A stretch of 64,000 nucleotides of DNA from Sporomusaceae bacterium UBA7701 (GCA_002482545.1 DLGF01000014.1:269268-333267), one strand, 5' to 3'; counted from the first letter of the stretch, positions 32,309 to 44,821 are shown. Made by a program: numbers and translations. Notes: generated from the sequence alone by a model not told the origin.

Positions 32309-34180
32309 CTACAGGGGTATTCGGACCATGAATCTGCTTCCCTCGTTCTCGGTGGATCGGACGCTGACCAGGCCGCCGCTGGCCTCCACTTCCTGCCTCA
32401 CCAGGGACAGGCCCAGCCCGCGGCTGCCCTGCTTGGTGGAAAATCCCCGGCGATAAATCGCCCGCCGGCAGGACCGGGGAATGCCGTTCCCCTTGTCGCT
32501 GACGATCAGGCTGAGGTATTGGGGTCCGGCGGAAATGTGGACGGTTACCAGCCGGCGCTCCTTGGGAAGGTTGGAAACCGCTTCAATGGCGTTGGTAATC
32601 AGATTTCCCAGGACGGTAACCACGGCCGCGCTGCCGAAATGGCCGGGCAGCGCGGCCAGACGGCTGCGGGAGGTAATCCTGAGGGTTATCCCGAGTTCCT
32701 CGGCCTGGCTGACTTTTCCCAGGAGCAGCCCGGCGGTGGCTTTGTCCCGAATCCGTTCAACGATAAAGCTGATAAGCTCCTGCTTATTTTTATAAATCTG
32801 GTTGATGAGTTCGACCACTTTGTCGTACTGCTTCATCTGAATAAGGCCGGATATGGCGTGGAGTTTATTCATGAACTCATGGGACTGGGCCCTCATGGAC
32901 TCCAGCAGGTTTTTCACGCCGATGAGTTCTTCCGCCAGCTGCTTGACGTCCTGTTTGTCGCGGAAGGTGGCGATCGCCCCGGTAACTTCCCCGTTGACGA
33001 CCACCGGAACCCGGTTGGTAATGACCGACGTGTCGCCAAGCAATTGTTCCTCGTCGTATTCGGCTTTGTTGGCGGCAACCACGTGCGGGAGGCGGGAGTT
33101 GGGGATAACCGCGCTGATATGCTTGCCGATGCAATCGTCCCTGGGGCCAAGAATCCGGAGAGCCTCGTTGTTGATCAGGGTGATGTAGCCTTCGGCGTCA
33201 ATGGCGACGACGCCTTCCCGCATCGATTGCAGGATGGCCCGGTTATGCTCCAGGAGAACGTTGGCCTCGCGGATCTGAAGCTGGAGCTTCTGGTCGGTGT
33301 CGCCGTAAAGCTGGGCGTTATTGACCGCCAGCGCGGCGTGATTGGCAAAGGTGATCAGCACCCGCTGGTCGGGTTCGGCGAATTGCCGCTTATGGCGGAA
33401 ACCCACGGCCAGCAACCCGTTGACTCTGGTATTGACCCGCAGTTTGACCAGGACCAGGCTGCTGAGATTTTCCTGCTTGCAGACTTCCTGCAGGTAAGGA
33501 GCGCCGGCCCCTTTTCCGTCCGCTACCGTGATATCCGGCAGCCGCAAGGCGTCACGCGCAATCAGGCTGGGCGAAGCATCTTCCAGCCATCCCAGGGCTA
33601 TCCGGGTGGAAAAGTCTCCCGTCGGCCCGGCCAGCGAAATGCTGCCGCAACTGGCTTCAAACAGCTTCAGCGAATTGTCGACGATAAATTCCAGGACCTG
33701 GTCGAGCTTCAGGGACGAAGCCAGATGAGCGGATACCTCGTTGATAATCCTGAGCTGCTCGAATTGTTTGAAGACGGTATTTTCATACAGCAGGAAAAAG
33801 TACTCGGAGACGAATACTCGAGCGCGGTCCAGGAGCGAGTCGATATCCCGGCGGAATACGTTCAGCAGCGGCAGCTCGCTCTCCAGATAATCGGACATCG
33901 CATCTTTAAGTGCCGTTTCATAGAGATCGAATACCGCCATAATATCCGACAGTTTGGTTCCCTGTTCCATCCGTAACCTGCAGATGTGGCTGAGGTACAG
34001 CTTGAGATGGCTGAAGGAGTTATCCTTGACCGTATTGATGACCGCGCTGGTCAAATCGGCGATTTCCGCCCTGAGATCGGCATCGCCGATAGCCAGATAG
34101 GAGGCCGGCTCCCCCGCCTTGGCCAGTTCGATGATCGTGCCGGCGTTGACATCCCTCTCGATGGCCTGCAATACATGCAC
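32309..34180 (-). CDS. Soluble sensor histidine kinase (GAF-PAS, CitA-like core)
   Basis: A 623-residue kinase without membrane segments. Order: an all-helical N-terminal domain resembling RsbR-type N-domains (about 30-130, LYLSHICRLRMEQGTKLSDIMAVFDLYETAL), GAF (about 150-290), PAS (about 310-415), then a CitA/DcuS-type dimerisation helix with His434 (RAQSHEFMNKLHAISGL) and a HATPase domain with N box NLITNAIEAV, DKGNGI and GSRGLGLSLV. CitA/DcuS kinases usually sense external carboxylates through a periplasmic domain; this one must sense an internal signal. It forms an operon with the CitT-type regulator. ATG at 34180; the preferred -10 upstream is TATAAT near 34300, but the -35 is poor. Confidence 0.92.
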   Translation of the reverse strand: MHVLQAIERDVNAGTIIELAKAGEPASYLAIGDADLRAEIADLTSAVINTVKDNSFSHLKLYLSHICRLRMEQGTKLSDIMAVFDLYETALKDAMSDYLESELPLLNVFRRDIDSLLDRARVFVSEYFFLLYENTVFKQFEQLRIINEVSAHLASSLKLDQVLEFIVDNSLKLFEASCGSISLAGPTGDFSTRIALGWLEDASPSLIARDALRLPDITVADGKGAGAPYLQEVCKQENLSSLVLVKLRVNTRVNGLLAVGFRHKRQFAEPDQRVLITFANHAALAVNNAQLYGDTDQKLQLQIREANVLLEHNRAILQSMREGVVAIDAEGYITLINNEALRILGPRDDCIGKHISAVIPNSRLPHVVAANKAEYDEEQLLGDTSVITNRVPVVVNGEVTGAIATFRDKQDVKQLAEELIGVKNLLESMRAQSHEFMNKLHAISGLIQMKQYDKVVELINQIYKNKQELISFIVERIRDKATAGLLLGKVSQAEELGITLRITSRSRLAALPGHFGSAAVVTVLGNLITNAIEAVSNLPKERRLVTVHISAGPQYLSLIVSDKGNGIPRSCRRAIYRRGFSTKQGSRGLGLSLVRQEVEASGGLVSVRSTENEGSRFMVRIPL

Positions 34181-34324
34181 CAGACTGCTTATACTATCGC
34201 CTCCCGCCGGCTCCCGAAGCGGCGACGCGCGCCCCGGACAGGACCTCGTTTTTTTATTTATTTATATAGTTCGATGTAAATATCCTCCATAAATGTAAAT
34301 TATATCTTCACTTGGTGGACGCAA

Positions 34325-34447
34325 ATGGAAGAAAAACGCCCGTTCCGATACCCCGTCGGCTACAGCGAGAGCCCGGGGGAAGCGGCAATTGATCAATCCG
34401 CAGCTAAAATCGTAAAATCAGATAAAAAACGCAACCAGCTCGAATAA
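34325..34447 (+). CDS. Possible 40-residue basic peptide
   Basis: In the 377-bp gap between the kinase and the chemoreceptor fusion there is an open frame of 40 codons starting at ATG 34325 (MEEKRPFRYPVGYSESPG...) and ending with TAA. It is rich in Lys/Glu and has a weak GGTGG ribosome binding site 6 nt upstream. I see no homolog by eye. The remaining part of the gap is AT-rich and noncoding. Confidence 0.25.
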   Translation: MEEKRPFRYPVGYSESPGEAAIDQSAAKIVKSDKKRNQLE

Positions 34448-34557
34448 ACTGCATAATTCTACAAATTTCGCCTTCATGGGCAGGAAATTACTGGACAGCC
34501 ACCGAAGTAGTGAACAATTTGTTTTTATAATTATGTAGTATCGGGGGGAAATACGGG

Positions 34558-37020
34558 ATGTTCTGGTCTAAGAGGACTTCCAACCTGGCTGCAAAGACTC
34601 CGAATTTTAAACCGGCACCTGCCATACAGCAGGATGAAAAGGCTGTCCTTCTCCGGCATAACCAAAAATGCGCCGTGGACAAAATCCGCAACAAAATTGA
34701 TGAAACAGGGTTTGCGGCGGATAGCCTCATTCAGATCACCACCGAGATCGCGCATTCGGCTGAAATGCAGATGAGTTCGATCGAGAAGGTGGTCGACGAA
34801 ATCAATAATTACTCGGCCTTGGCGGAAGAAGTATTCGCAAGCACGGAAAGTTCCAAGCAGATTTCCGGTCAAACTCTGGAAATAGCGCAGGAAGGAACCG
34901 CCGCGGTAGGCAATTCAATCGCCGCGATCAGCGAAATCGGCGCTTCCGTGGATGAAGCCAAGCAGGTTGTCACCGCTCTCGAAACCAAAGCCGCCCATAT
35001 CAACGAGCTGCTCAATGTGATTAAAGACATCGCCCACAGCACCAACCTGTTGTCCCTCAACGCTTCGATCGAAGCGGCGCGGGCCGGCGAGGCGGGAAAA
35101 GGCTTCGCGGTGGTCGCCCAGGAAGTCAAGAACCTGGCCCAGCGCAGTGTTGAATCGGTAGAATATATCGGCCGGACGATTACCGAAATCAATCAGAGTA
35201 TCGATAAAACGCTGGGAGCCATGACCGCCATCGCGACCAAAGTCGAGTTGGGCACCCAGATCGCCAACAGCACGGCGGAGGTGTTCGGCACCATTATCGC
35301 CGCCGTGAACCGGAGCAGCGGGGTTTATGAGGAGATTCACAGCGCCATCTCCAAGCAGACGGCCAGTCTTGAACAGGTAACCGACTCGGCGCAGACCATG
35401 AGCAGTTCCTTCGGCAAGCTGATGTCCACCGCTGAACTGGCTTCCCTCTATACCCAATTTGTGAAAACATCCCTCAACTCGCTCACGGACGCTTCCACCG
35501 AACTCAGGCGAATAACCGCCCAAATGCTGGAGGAGTCGGGCAGCGCCCCGTTTAAAGGCAGCGAAGCGCGGACAAACGTTCCGGAAATCATCGACACCTT
35601 CGTTCCGTTCATGTCTACCAGTTGGACGGGAGGACAGGTCATTTCCAATGTCCATACCGGCCTTCTGTCCATTGATTCGGCCGGTCAGCTTTGCCCGGGC
35701 CTGGCCAAGAGCTGGCACCTGGAAGAGGACAATACCTGGGTCTTTAACCTGCGCCGCGGCGCCAAGTTCCACAATGGCCGGGAAGTATCGGCCGAGGACG
35801 TCAAACGCTGTTATGAGACCATCCTGAATCCGGCGACCCGGTCGCCCAACAGCTGGACCCTGCAGTATGTCGACGGCGCGGAAGAATATATAAGCGGCAG
35901 GGCCGAATCCGTACGGGGCATTCAGGTGCTGGACCGGTACCGCATCAGCATCCGGCTGTCTTCGCCTTACAGTGGCTTCCTGCTCAATCTGGGCCAGTTC
36001 TATACTTCGATCATCGACCTGGATGAATTCGCCAAGGGAAATATTGTCGGCTGCGGTCCCTACCGCCTGGCCGTCAGCAGCGACGAATGCCGGCTGGAAG
36101 CTTTTCCGGACCACTATAACGGCGAACCCTACACCCGGCGCATCAGCGTCCGGCTGGCCCCCAAAGAGGCTCCCGAGGAGTTCCTCAAAGGCGCCTACGA
36201 CTTCATGCTGATCGACAGCAAGGCTTTGCTGGATAAGGTGAAAGGCCAGCCGGGGATTACGACCGCCAATTCCCAGCTTATGGGCATCTATTACGCCGGC
36301 TTCAACCTGATCTCCCGTTCGCCTTATGTCCAGAGCCGCGAGGCCAGAAAGGCCCTCAATCATGCGGTCAACAAAAAACGGATTATCGAGGAACTGCTGG
36401 GCGGACTGGGCATCGAAGCCAAGGGGCCCTATCCGCCCGGCATTGTCAGCGATCCCGGCCTGGCAGGCTACGAATACAATCCCCGCTTGGCGAAAGAACT
36501 GCTGGCGAACGCCGGGCTGAACGGCGGACCAAAGCTCAGGGTCCTGTATCGCGAGGACGCCGGGGGCAACTTATTCAACAAAATTACCGAATATGTCAAG
36601 GAAGACCTGGCGGCGGCCGGCATCGACTGCGTCCTGGTGAATACTCCGGCCGCCGGGTATCTCAATGTCAACAATATCCGCGAGAAGTGCGATGTCTATA
36701 TCGGCAGATGGATCGCCGACACCGGGGACCCCGACAACTATCTGCAGCCGCTGTTCACTCCCGAGCTTTCCACCAACCGGTCTTCTTACAAAAACGAAGC
36801 CGTCAGCCGGAAAATGGCCCTGGCCAACAAAATCATCAACCCTCAGAAACGGGCCGAGGCGTACCGCGAAATCCAGCGGATCATTTTCGAAGACGCTCCC
36901 TGGATTTTCCTCTATCACCCGAATATTGCCTTTGCCTACCACAGTCATATAGCCGGTGTCAAGTTTAACCCGCTCGGGCTGATCAAGTATGAGGATATTA
37001 TTGTCGATCAACTCGATTAG
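34558..37020 (+). CDS. Soluble chemoreceptor fused to a family-5 solute-binding domain
   Basis: An 820-residue fusion. Residues about 45-330 are a chemoreceptor (MCP) signalling hairpin with a canonical tip (IKDIAHSTNLLSLNASIEAA, then RAGEAGKGFAVVAQEV; about 155-192). Residues about 345-820 are a complete SBP_bac_5 peptide/solute-binding domain (GLAKSWHLEEDNTWVFNLRR, FHNGREVSAEDVKRCYE, GCGPYRL, ARKALNHAVNKKRI). There is no signal peptide and no membrane helix anywhere, so both parts should be cytoplasmic. This reverses the usual order, in which the sensor is N-terminal and outside. It may report intracellular peptides or another ligand to CheA. ATG 34558 follows GGGGGG by 9 nt. Monocistronic, ending at 37035-37065. 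Confidence 0.9.
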   Translation: MFWSKRTSNLAAKTPNFKPAPAIQQDEKAVLLRHNQKCAVDKIRNKIDETGFAADSLIQITTEIAHSAEMQMSSIEKVVDEINNYSALAEEVFASTESSKQISGQTLEIAQEGTAAVGNSIAAISEIGASVDEAKQVVTALETKAAHINELLNVIKDIAHSTNLLSLNASIEAARAGEAGKGFAVVAQEVKNLAQRSVESVEYIGRTITEINQSIDKTLGAMTAIATKVELGTQIANSTAEVFGTIIAAVNRSSGVYEEIHSAISKQTASLEQVTDSAQTMSSSFGKLMSTAELASLYTQFVKTSLNSLTDASTELRRITAQMLEESGSAPFKGSEARTNVPEIIDTFVPFMSTSWTGGQVISNVHTGLLSIDSAGQLCPGLAKSWHLEEDNTWVFNLRRGAKFHNGREVSAEDVKRCYETILNPATRSPNSWTLQYVDGAEEYISGRAESVRGIQVLDRYRISIRLSSPYSGFLLNLGQFYTSIIDLDEFAKGNIVGCGPYRLAVSSDECRLEAFPDHYNGEPYTRRISVRLAPKEAPEEFLKGAYDFMLIDSKALLDKVKGQPGITTANSQLMGIYYAGFNLISRSPYVQSREARKALNHAVNKKRIIEELLGGLGIEAKGPYPPGIVSDPGLAGYEYNPRLAKELLANAGLNGGPKLRVLYREDAGGNLFNKITEYVKEDLAAAGIDCVLVNTPAAGYLNVNNIREKCDVYIGRWIADTGDPDNYLQPLFTPELSTNRSSYKNEAVSRKMALANKIINPQKRAEAYREIQRIIFEDAPWIFLYHPNIAFAYHSHIAGVKFNPLGLIKYEDIIVDQLD

Positions 37021-37034
37021 CCGAAAAATGCTAA

Positions 37035-37065
37035 AGCCCCGAAAAGCCGGCAGCTTTTCGGGGCT
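37035..37065. terminator. 13-bp bidirectional terminator
   Basis: Arms 37035-37047 and 37053-37065 (AGCCCCGAAAAGC) are perfectly complementary, between converging genes. Confidence 0.85.
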
Positions 37066-37068
37066 CGC

Positions 37069-37473
37069 CTATTTGCCGCCGTCGACCAGGTTGAGCTTGA
37101 CCAGCACTTCCAGGAACTTGCCGGTATCAACGGGCTTGGCCGCATAGCCTTCACAGCCGATCTCGAAGGCTGCCGTCACTTTATCGATCTCGTCAAGGGC
37201 GGTTATCATGACGATCTTCGCTCTGTCGCCGGGGGCTGCCGGCTTTTCCTTCTCGATGTCCCGGATGACTTTGAGCGCCTTCAGTCCATCCAGGTTGGGC
37301 ATCATGATATCCAGACAAATCAGTTCGTAAGGCTGGCCTTCGTCCCAGGCGATCATGAAGGCTTCCACCGCCTCCTCGCCGTCCACCACCAAATCGCATT
37401 CGCCAAATTGTGAAAGAAACTTCTGCAGAAACTTTCGGCTGGCCAGATCGTCCTCAGCAATTAATATCCGCAT
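37069..37473 (-). CDS. CheY-like single-domain response regulator
   Basis: A 134-residue receiver with no output domain: AEDD at residues 7-9, phospho-acceptor Asp55 (ICLDIMMPNLDG), ITALDE and AAKPVD with the conserved Lys. ATG 37473 follows AAAGGAG by 7 nt. It is the last gene of the chemosensory cluster, 31 nt after the hybrid kinase, which is its most likely phospho-donor. A CheY-type protein without output may act on another protein or as a phosphate sink. Confidence 0.92.
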   Translation of the reverse strand: MRILIAEDDLASRKFLQKFLSQFGECDLVVDGEEAVEAFMIAWDEGQPYELICLDIMMPNLDGLKALKVIRDIEKEKPAAPGDRAKIVMITALDEIDKVTAAFEIGCEGYAAKPVDTGKFLEVLVKLNLVDGGK

Positions 37474-37504
37474 CGCTATCTCCTTTCCCGCCTTTCGGCC
37501 GTGC

Positions 37505-40645
<3,141 letters not shown>

Positions 40646-40670
40646 CTCATTCTCTCCGCCCACTGTCGTT

Positions 40671-41141
40671 CTAACCCATGGGATACAGATAAATGGAAAC
40701 TTCCCCGTCGGCCACACGGGCGGCAACCGACCGGGCCCACAAGCCGCCGGTATCTATTCGCCGGCCCCGGAGGCGATATTGGCGGAGTGCGGTTTCAATG
40801 GCGGCAAGGTTCCTGGTTCCCACCTGGAATACATCGGCGGCGCTGAGAGCTTCCGCCCCGCCGATCATTCCCACGATCAGCCGGTCGAACGGGCAGCGGT
40901 ACTCTCCGGCGATCTTGTGGATGAGCAGGGCCACAGCCGTATCGGCGAAGTAAGCCGGCCGCCGGCGCGCTAATTCCGGCGACAGGCGCGAATCCGGCAG
41001 GGCGATATGGGCCATCGCCATTAACTTGACACCGGGCTGATACATCAACAGGGCTACACAAGAACCAAGGGCGTAGGTTTTGAGTACATCCTCGGGTCGA
41101 TTGGACACAGCATATTCGCCGATCCCGAGGGCTATATCCAC
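40671..41141 (-). CDS. cheD: Chemoreceptor glutamine deamidase CheD
   Basis: CheD deamidates glutamines of chemoreceptors to glutamate and in Bacillus also interacts with CheC. Of its 156 residues the catalytic Cys28 (LGSCVAL) and His45 (AHIALPDS) are in the expected motifs, followed by the conserved FDRLIVGMIGGAEAL region. The GTG at 41141 is chosen because GGGAGG lies 7 nt upstream; this places the start directly after the cheB stop (41143-41145). No cheC is seen in the cluster. Confidence 0.92.
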   Translation of the reverse strand: MDIALGIGEYAVSNRPEDVLKTYALGSCVALLMYQPGVKLMAMAHIALPDSRLSPELARRRPAYFADTAVALLIHKIAGEYRCPFDRLIVGMIGGAEALSAADVFQVGTRNLAAIETALRQYRLRGRRIDTGGLWARSVAARVADGEVSIYLYPMG

Positions 41142-41142
41142 G

Positions 41143-42180
41143 CTACCGCCTCCCGTGCACAAGGGTGATCAGTTTCCTGGCGATCTGGCCGAGAGGAACT
41201 TCCTCCTGGACCGCCCCCAGGTCGAAGGCGGCCTTGGGCATTCCATACACGACGGAAGAGCGCTCATCCTGGCCGATCGTTCTCCCGCCGGAACGCCGGA
41301 GCGCCAGCAGGCCCGCAGCGCCGTCACTGCCCATTCCGGTCAGAACGACGCCGATCCCGCCGGCGCCAACCTGGTCGGCCATGGAGTGAAACAGGACATC
41401 CACCGACGGACAGTGCCCGCTGACCTTTTCCCCCTGGTAGCACTCCACGATATAGTCGCCGTTCAGCCGCTTGACGCGCATGTGGCTTCCGCCGGGAGCG
41501 ACCAGCACCCGGCCGGGAAGCACCCGGTCGCCCTTTTTGGCTTCCCGGACTTCCACCGCGCAGCTGTGGTTGAGCCGCTGGGCATACATCGCCGTGAACA
41601 CCGCGGGCATATGCTGCACGATGACCGTTCCCGGCATATCCTCGGGAAAGGCCCGGAGAACGGTTTCAATGGCTTCGGTCCCCCCGGTGGAAGCCCCGAT
41701 GGCAATGACGCAGTTCCGGCCGGCGGCGCCCACCCTGACCAGCGGAGCCGCAACAAGGCCGGGGTTCTTCGCCGCCGCCAGGTTGGCGGTGGAGGCAATC
41801 TTGATCTTTACAATCAACTCGCTGATGAAGGGGTCCATCCCCCGCCCGGCCTTATGATCCGGCTTGGCGACATAGTCGACGGCCCCGGCGTCCAGCGCGT
41901 CGAATACGCTGTCGCTGACGGCGCTGACCACTACCACCGGGAGGGGATACTGCGGAATAAGCCGCTTGAGAAATTCGATCCCGCTCATCCTGGGCATCTC
42001 GACATCCAGCGTCATGACATCCGGTTCGAACTCCAGAATCCGGTCCCTGGCCGCATAGGGGTCGGCCGCCGTGGCTACGACCTCGATCCCCGGGTCCCGG
42101 GCGATTTCCCGGGCCAAGGTTTCGCGGAACACTAATGAATCATCCACAACCAATACGCGTACTTTTTTTGTCGCCGGCAT
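41143..42180 (-). CDS. cheB: Chemotaxis methylesterase/deamidase CheB
   Basis: 345 residues: receiver domain (DDS at 14-15, Asp59 in LDVEMPRMSG, Lys in AKPD) and the C-terminal methylesterase with the catalytic triad Ser (GASTGGT), His (QHMPAVF) and Asp (TGMGSDGAAG). It removes methyl groups from receptors when phosphorylated by CheA. ATG 42180 follows AAAGGG by 10 nt and the upstream cheR stop lies at 42182, so cheR and cheB are directly adjacent. Confidence 0.95.
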   Translation of the reverse strand: MPATKKVRVLVVDDSLVFRETLAREIARDPGIEVVATAADPYAARDRILEFEPDVMTLDVEMPRMSGIEFLKRLIPQYPLPVVVVSAVSDSVFDALDAGAVDYVAKPDHKAGRGMDPFISELIVKIKIASTANLAAAKNPGLVAAPLVRVGAAGRNCVIAIGASTGGTEAIETVLRAFPEDMPGTVIVQHMPAVFTAMYAQRLNHSCAVEVREAKKGDRVLPGRVLVAPGGSHMRVKRLNGDYIVECYQGEKVSGHCPSVDVLFHSMADQVGAGGIGVVLTGMGSDGAAGLLALRRSGGRTIGQDERSSVVYGMPKAAFDLGAVQEEVPLGQIARKLITLVHGRR

Positions 42181-42181
42181 G

Positions 42182-43000
42182 CTACTGACCCTTTCTGTAG
42201 ACTGCGGGAGCCACAAATTCATACTTGGTCTCACTGCGATTGACGGATTCGGAGTGGCCGATGAACAGATATCCTCCCGGCTCGGTTTGCTGGTAGAACC
42301 GTCGAATGAGGTCGCGTCTCGCTTCGGCGTCGAAGTAGATCATGACGTTGCGGCAGAATATCACGTGAAATTTCTTTTTAAAGGGGAAAGCTTCATTGAT
42401 CAGGTTAAACCGGCGAAAGACCACTTCGCTCCTGATCTGTTCCGTCAGGATATGGTTTTCCTGATTATAAGGGCGGAAATAGCGCTTCTTCCAGTTTTCC
42501 GGAAGGCCCTCCAGCCCGGAACTGGGATAGATGCCCTGCTTTCCCTTCCCCAGAGCCATCGTCGATATGTCGGTGGCCAGAATCTTGGCGTCCCACTGCC
42601 TTTTTTCCGACCCGAAAAAGGAGTCGATCATCATCGCCAGCGTATAGGGCTCCTCTCCGGTCGAACAGCCGGCGCTCCAAATCCGCAGGTCCCTGGCCGC
42701 CCCTCCCGCTTTGGCCAGGTACGGCAGCACCACCCGTTCCAAAAACGCGAAATGCTGCGGCTCCCGCATGAAATAAGTATGGTTCGTCGTCAGCTTGTCA
42801 ATCAGGACAACCACCGCCTGGCCGGTCGGGTCGGACACGACGTGCCGGAAGTAGGCGGAAAAACTGCCGAAACCGCCCTGGAGGATATAATTGTGCAGCC
42901 GGCCCAGCACCAGGCTTTTCTTTTCCGCGAGATTGATGCCGTAATTCAATTTGATGAATTGGACCAGATCCATAAACTCCCGATCGGTAATCGTTTCCAT
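42182..43000 (-). CDS. cheR: Chemotaxis methyltransferase CheR
   Basis: A SAM-dependent receptor methyltransferase of 272 residues: N-terminal helical domain (FMDLVQFIKLNYGINLAEKKSLVLGRL), SAM motif IWSAGCSTGEEPYTLAM, ILATDIS, and CRNVMIYFD. The start is uncertain: ATG 43000 gives the family-typical N-terminus (METITDREF) but the AAGGA is very close; GTG 43009 has no ribosome binding site. Follows the mcp gene by about 60 nt in the che cluster. Confidence 0.93.
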   Translation of the reverse strand: METITDREFMDLVQFIKLNYGINLAEKKSLVLGRLHNYILQGGFGSFSAYFRHVVSDPTGQAVVVLIDKLTTNHTYFMREPQHFAFLERVVLPYLAKAGGAARDLRIWSAGCSTGEEPYTLAMMIDSFFGSEKRQWDAKILATDISTMALGKGKQGIYPSSGLEGLPENWKKRYFRPYNQENHILTEQIRSEVVFRRFNLINEAFPFKKKFHVIFCRNVMIYFDAEARRDLIRRFYQQTEPGGYLFIGHSESVNRSETKYEFVAPAVYRKGQ

Positions 43001-43063
43001 GTCCTTCACCGCTGAAGCGGTACAAAGAGAGCCTGTGAACCCTCTTCGTACGTTTCTTTTTCG

Positions 43064-44788
43064 CTAGTACTTGCCAAATTCCGTATCGTCAAGCACGATC
43101 TTCCTGGCGGGCGAAAGCACCGGGGCATAAGCGCCGTCGGTTTCCTCGGAGCGGCTGCCGCGTTTCCGTTCGAGTGCAGCTTCGATCGCCCGCAGGACTT
43201 CCGGGCTTACCGCGTCCCCGTCTTTGAGCGGACGGCCGCCCTGCTTGAGCTTAAATTTGCGGACATTATCCTTCAGCACCTCCGCCTGGCTGGACAGCTC
43301 CTCGCTGGCGGAAGCGCTTTCCTCGGCGGTGGCGGAATTGGTCTGCACAACCTGGGATACCTGACCAATCGCCTGGTTGATCTGGGAGATGGCCGTCGCC
43401 TGCTCATTGGAAGCTTCGGCGATATCCCCCACCAGCGCGGCGGCTTTGGCGACGCCCTCGACAATGCTGTCCAGCGCCTGGGCGGTGCTGTTGGCAATCT
43501 TGGTGCCGGCCTCGACTTTCTTGATCGATCCCTCGATCATCGCCGTGGTTTCCTTGGCGGCGTTGGCGCTCCGGGCGGCGAGATTCCGGACTTCTTCGGC
43601 CACAACGGCGAAGCCTTTGCCGTGTTGGCCGGCCCGGGCCGCTTCGACGGCGGCGTTAAGGGCGAGGATGTTGGTCTGGAAGGCGATTTCGTCGATTACC
43701 TTGATAATTTTGTTGATGTTGGCGGAGGAATCGTTTATTTCCGCCATGGCCTTCACCATATCCTGCATTTGGATGTTTCCGTCCACCGCTTGTTGCCTGG
43801 CCGCCGTGGCCAGCTCGTTGGCCTGGCCGGCGTTGACGGCGTTTTGCTTGGTTTGGGCGGCCACCTGGGTCATGGATGCGGTGATTTCTTCGATCGAACT
43901 GGCTTGCTCAGTGGACCCCTGGGACAGCGCCTGCCCGGCGGCCGCCACCTGGTGGGAGCCGGCGGCCACCTGCTCGGAAGCCTCGTTGATGTTGGTCATC
44001 GCGCGGTTGATGTTTTCCGCCATCGTCCCGAAGGTCTGGGCGAGCATCCCTATTTCATCCTTGGCCCGGGCGCGGATTTCGATGTTGAGATCGCCGGAGG
44101 CAATCTTTCCGGCTTCGCCGACCAGTTCCTTCACCGGCCGGGAAATGAGCCGGGCCACGAAAATGCCCAGCGCGATGGCCAGCGCGACGCCGGCCGCCAC
44201 GAAGGCAATCAGGATATACATCGTTTTCTGGGCAAGATCGCTGTTTTCCGCCGCTTTCTTTTGCGCCAGGTCGATCTTCAGCTCAATGAGCTTTTCCAAC
44301 GGGTCGGCCATCGCTCCGGCCACTTTGGCGCCTTCGTTCTGGGACAGCACATACGCCTGGTCAAGCTGGTTGGCTTGAATCAGTCCGTAAAAATTCCGGT
44401 AATAGGGATCAAAGGCGGCGAGAGCTGCTTCGAAGTCTTTCAAGGCTTTATGCCCTTCCTCCGAAACCATGGTGGCTCCGACTTTGGCCGCTTCCTCCCG
44501 CATGATCTTGAGGCTTTCCTGGGTCTTGAGGTCATAGTCGGCGCGATTCTGAACATTTTTGTCCAGCATCATCTCCCGAACGTAAACCCTTAATTTCAGA
44601 TAGGCTTCCTGCACGTTGGAAATTTGCTGGAGAGGCAGTGTATAGTATTCATAAAGTCTCGTGTCTTCCCGGGCCAGGTTATAGAGGCTGGCTACCCCGA
44701 TCGTACCGACGATTCCGGCGATCAACGCCACACTCAGAAAGGCCGCAATCAATTTGTTCGCAATCTTCATATTCAGAAACCACGACAT
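43064..44788 (-). CDS. Methyl-accepting chemotaxis protein with four-helix-bundle sensor
   Basis: A 574-residue transmembrane chemoreceptor. TM1 is at about 11-36, a helical extracytoplasmic domain of the 4HB_MCP type at 37-188, TM2 at 189-214, a HAMP domain at about 213-265 (RPVKELVGEAGKIASGDLN) and an MCP signalling domain with the conserved tip (IDEIAFQTNILALNAAVEAA). The C-terminus extends about 60 residues past the bundle and ends in DDTEFGKY, without the NWETF-type CheR docking pentapeptide. ATG 44788 follows AAGGAGGG. Ligand unknown. Confidence 0.95.
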   Translation of the reverse strand: MSWFLNMKIANKLIAAFLSVALIAGIVGTIGVASLYNLAREDTRLYEYYTLPLQQISNVQEAYLKLRVYVREMMLDKNVQNRADYDLKTQESLKIMREEAAKVGATMVSEEGHKALKDFEAALAAFDPYYRNFYGLIQANQLDQAYVLSQNEGAKVAGAMADPLEKLIELKIDLAQKKAAENSDLAQKTMYILIAFVAAGVALAIALGIFVARLISRPVKELVGEAGKIASGDLNIEIRARAKDEIGMLAQTFGTMAENINRAMTNINEASEQVAAGSHQVAAAGQALSQGSTEQASSIEEITASMTQVAAQTKQNAVNAGQANELATAARQQAVDGNIQMQDMVKAMAEINDSSANINKIIKVIDEIAFQTNILALNAAVEAARAGQHGKGFAVVAEEVRNLAARSANAAKETTAMIEGSIKKVEAGTKIANSTAQALDSIVEGVAKAAALVGDIAEASNEQATAISQINQAIGQVSQVVQTNSATAEESASASEELSSQAEVLKDNVRKFKLKQGGRPLKDGDAVSPEVLRAIEAALERKRGSRSEETDGAYAPVLSPARKIVLDDTEFGKY

Positions 44789-44821
44789 CGTTTATACCCT
44801 CCTTCTCACCCGTACGCGCTG

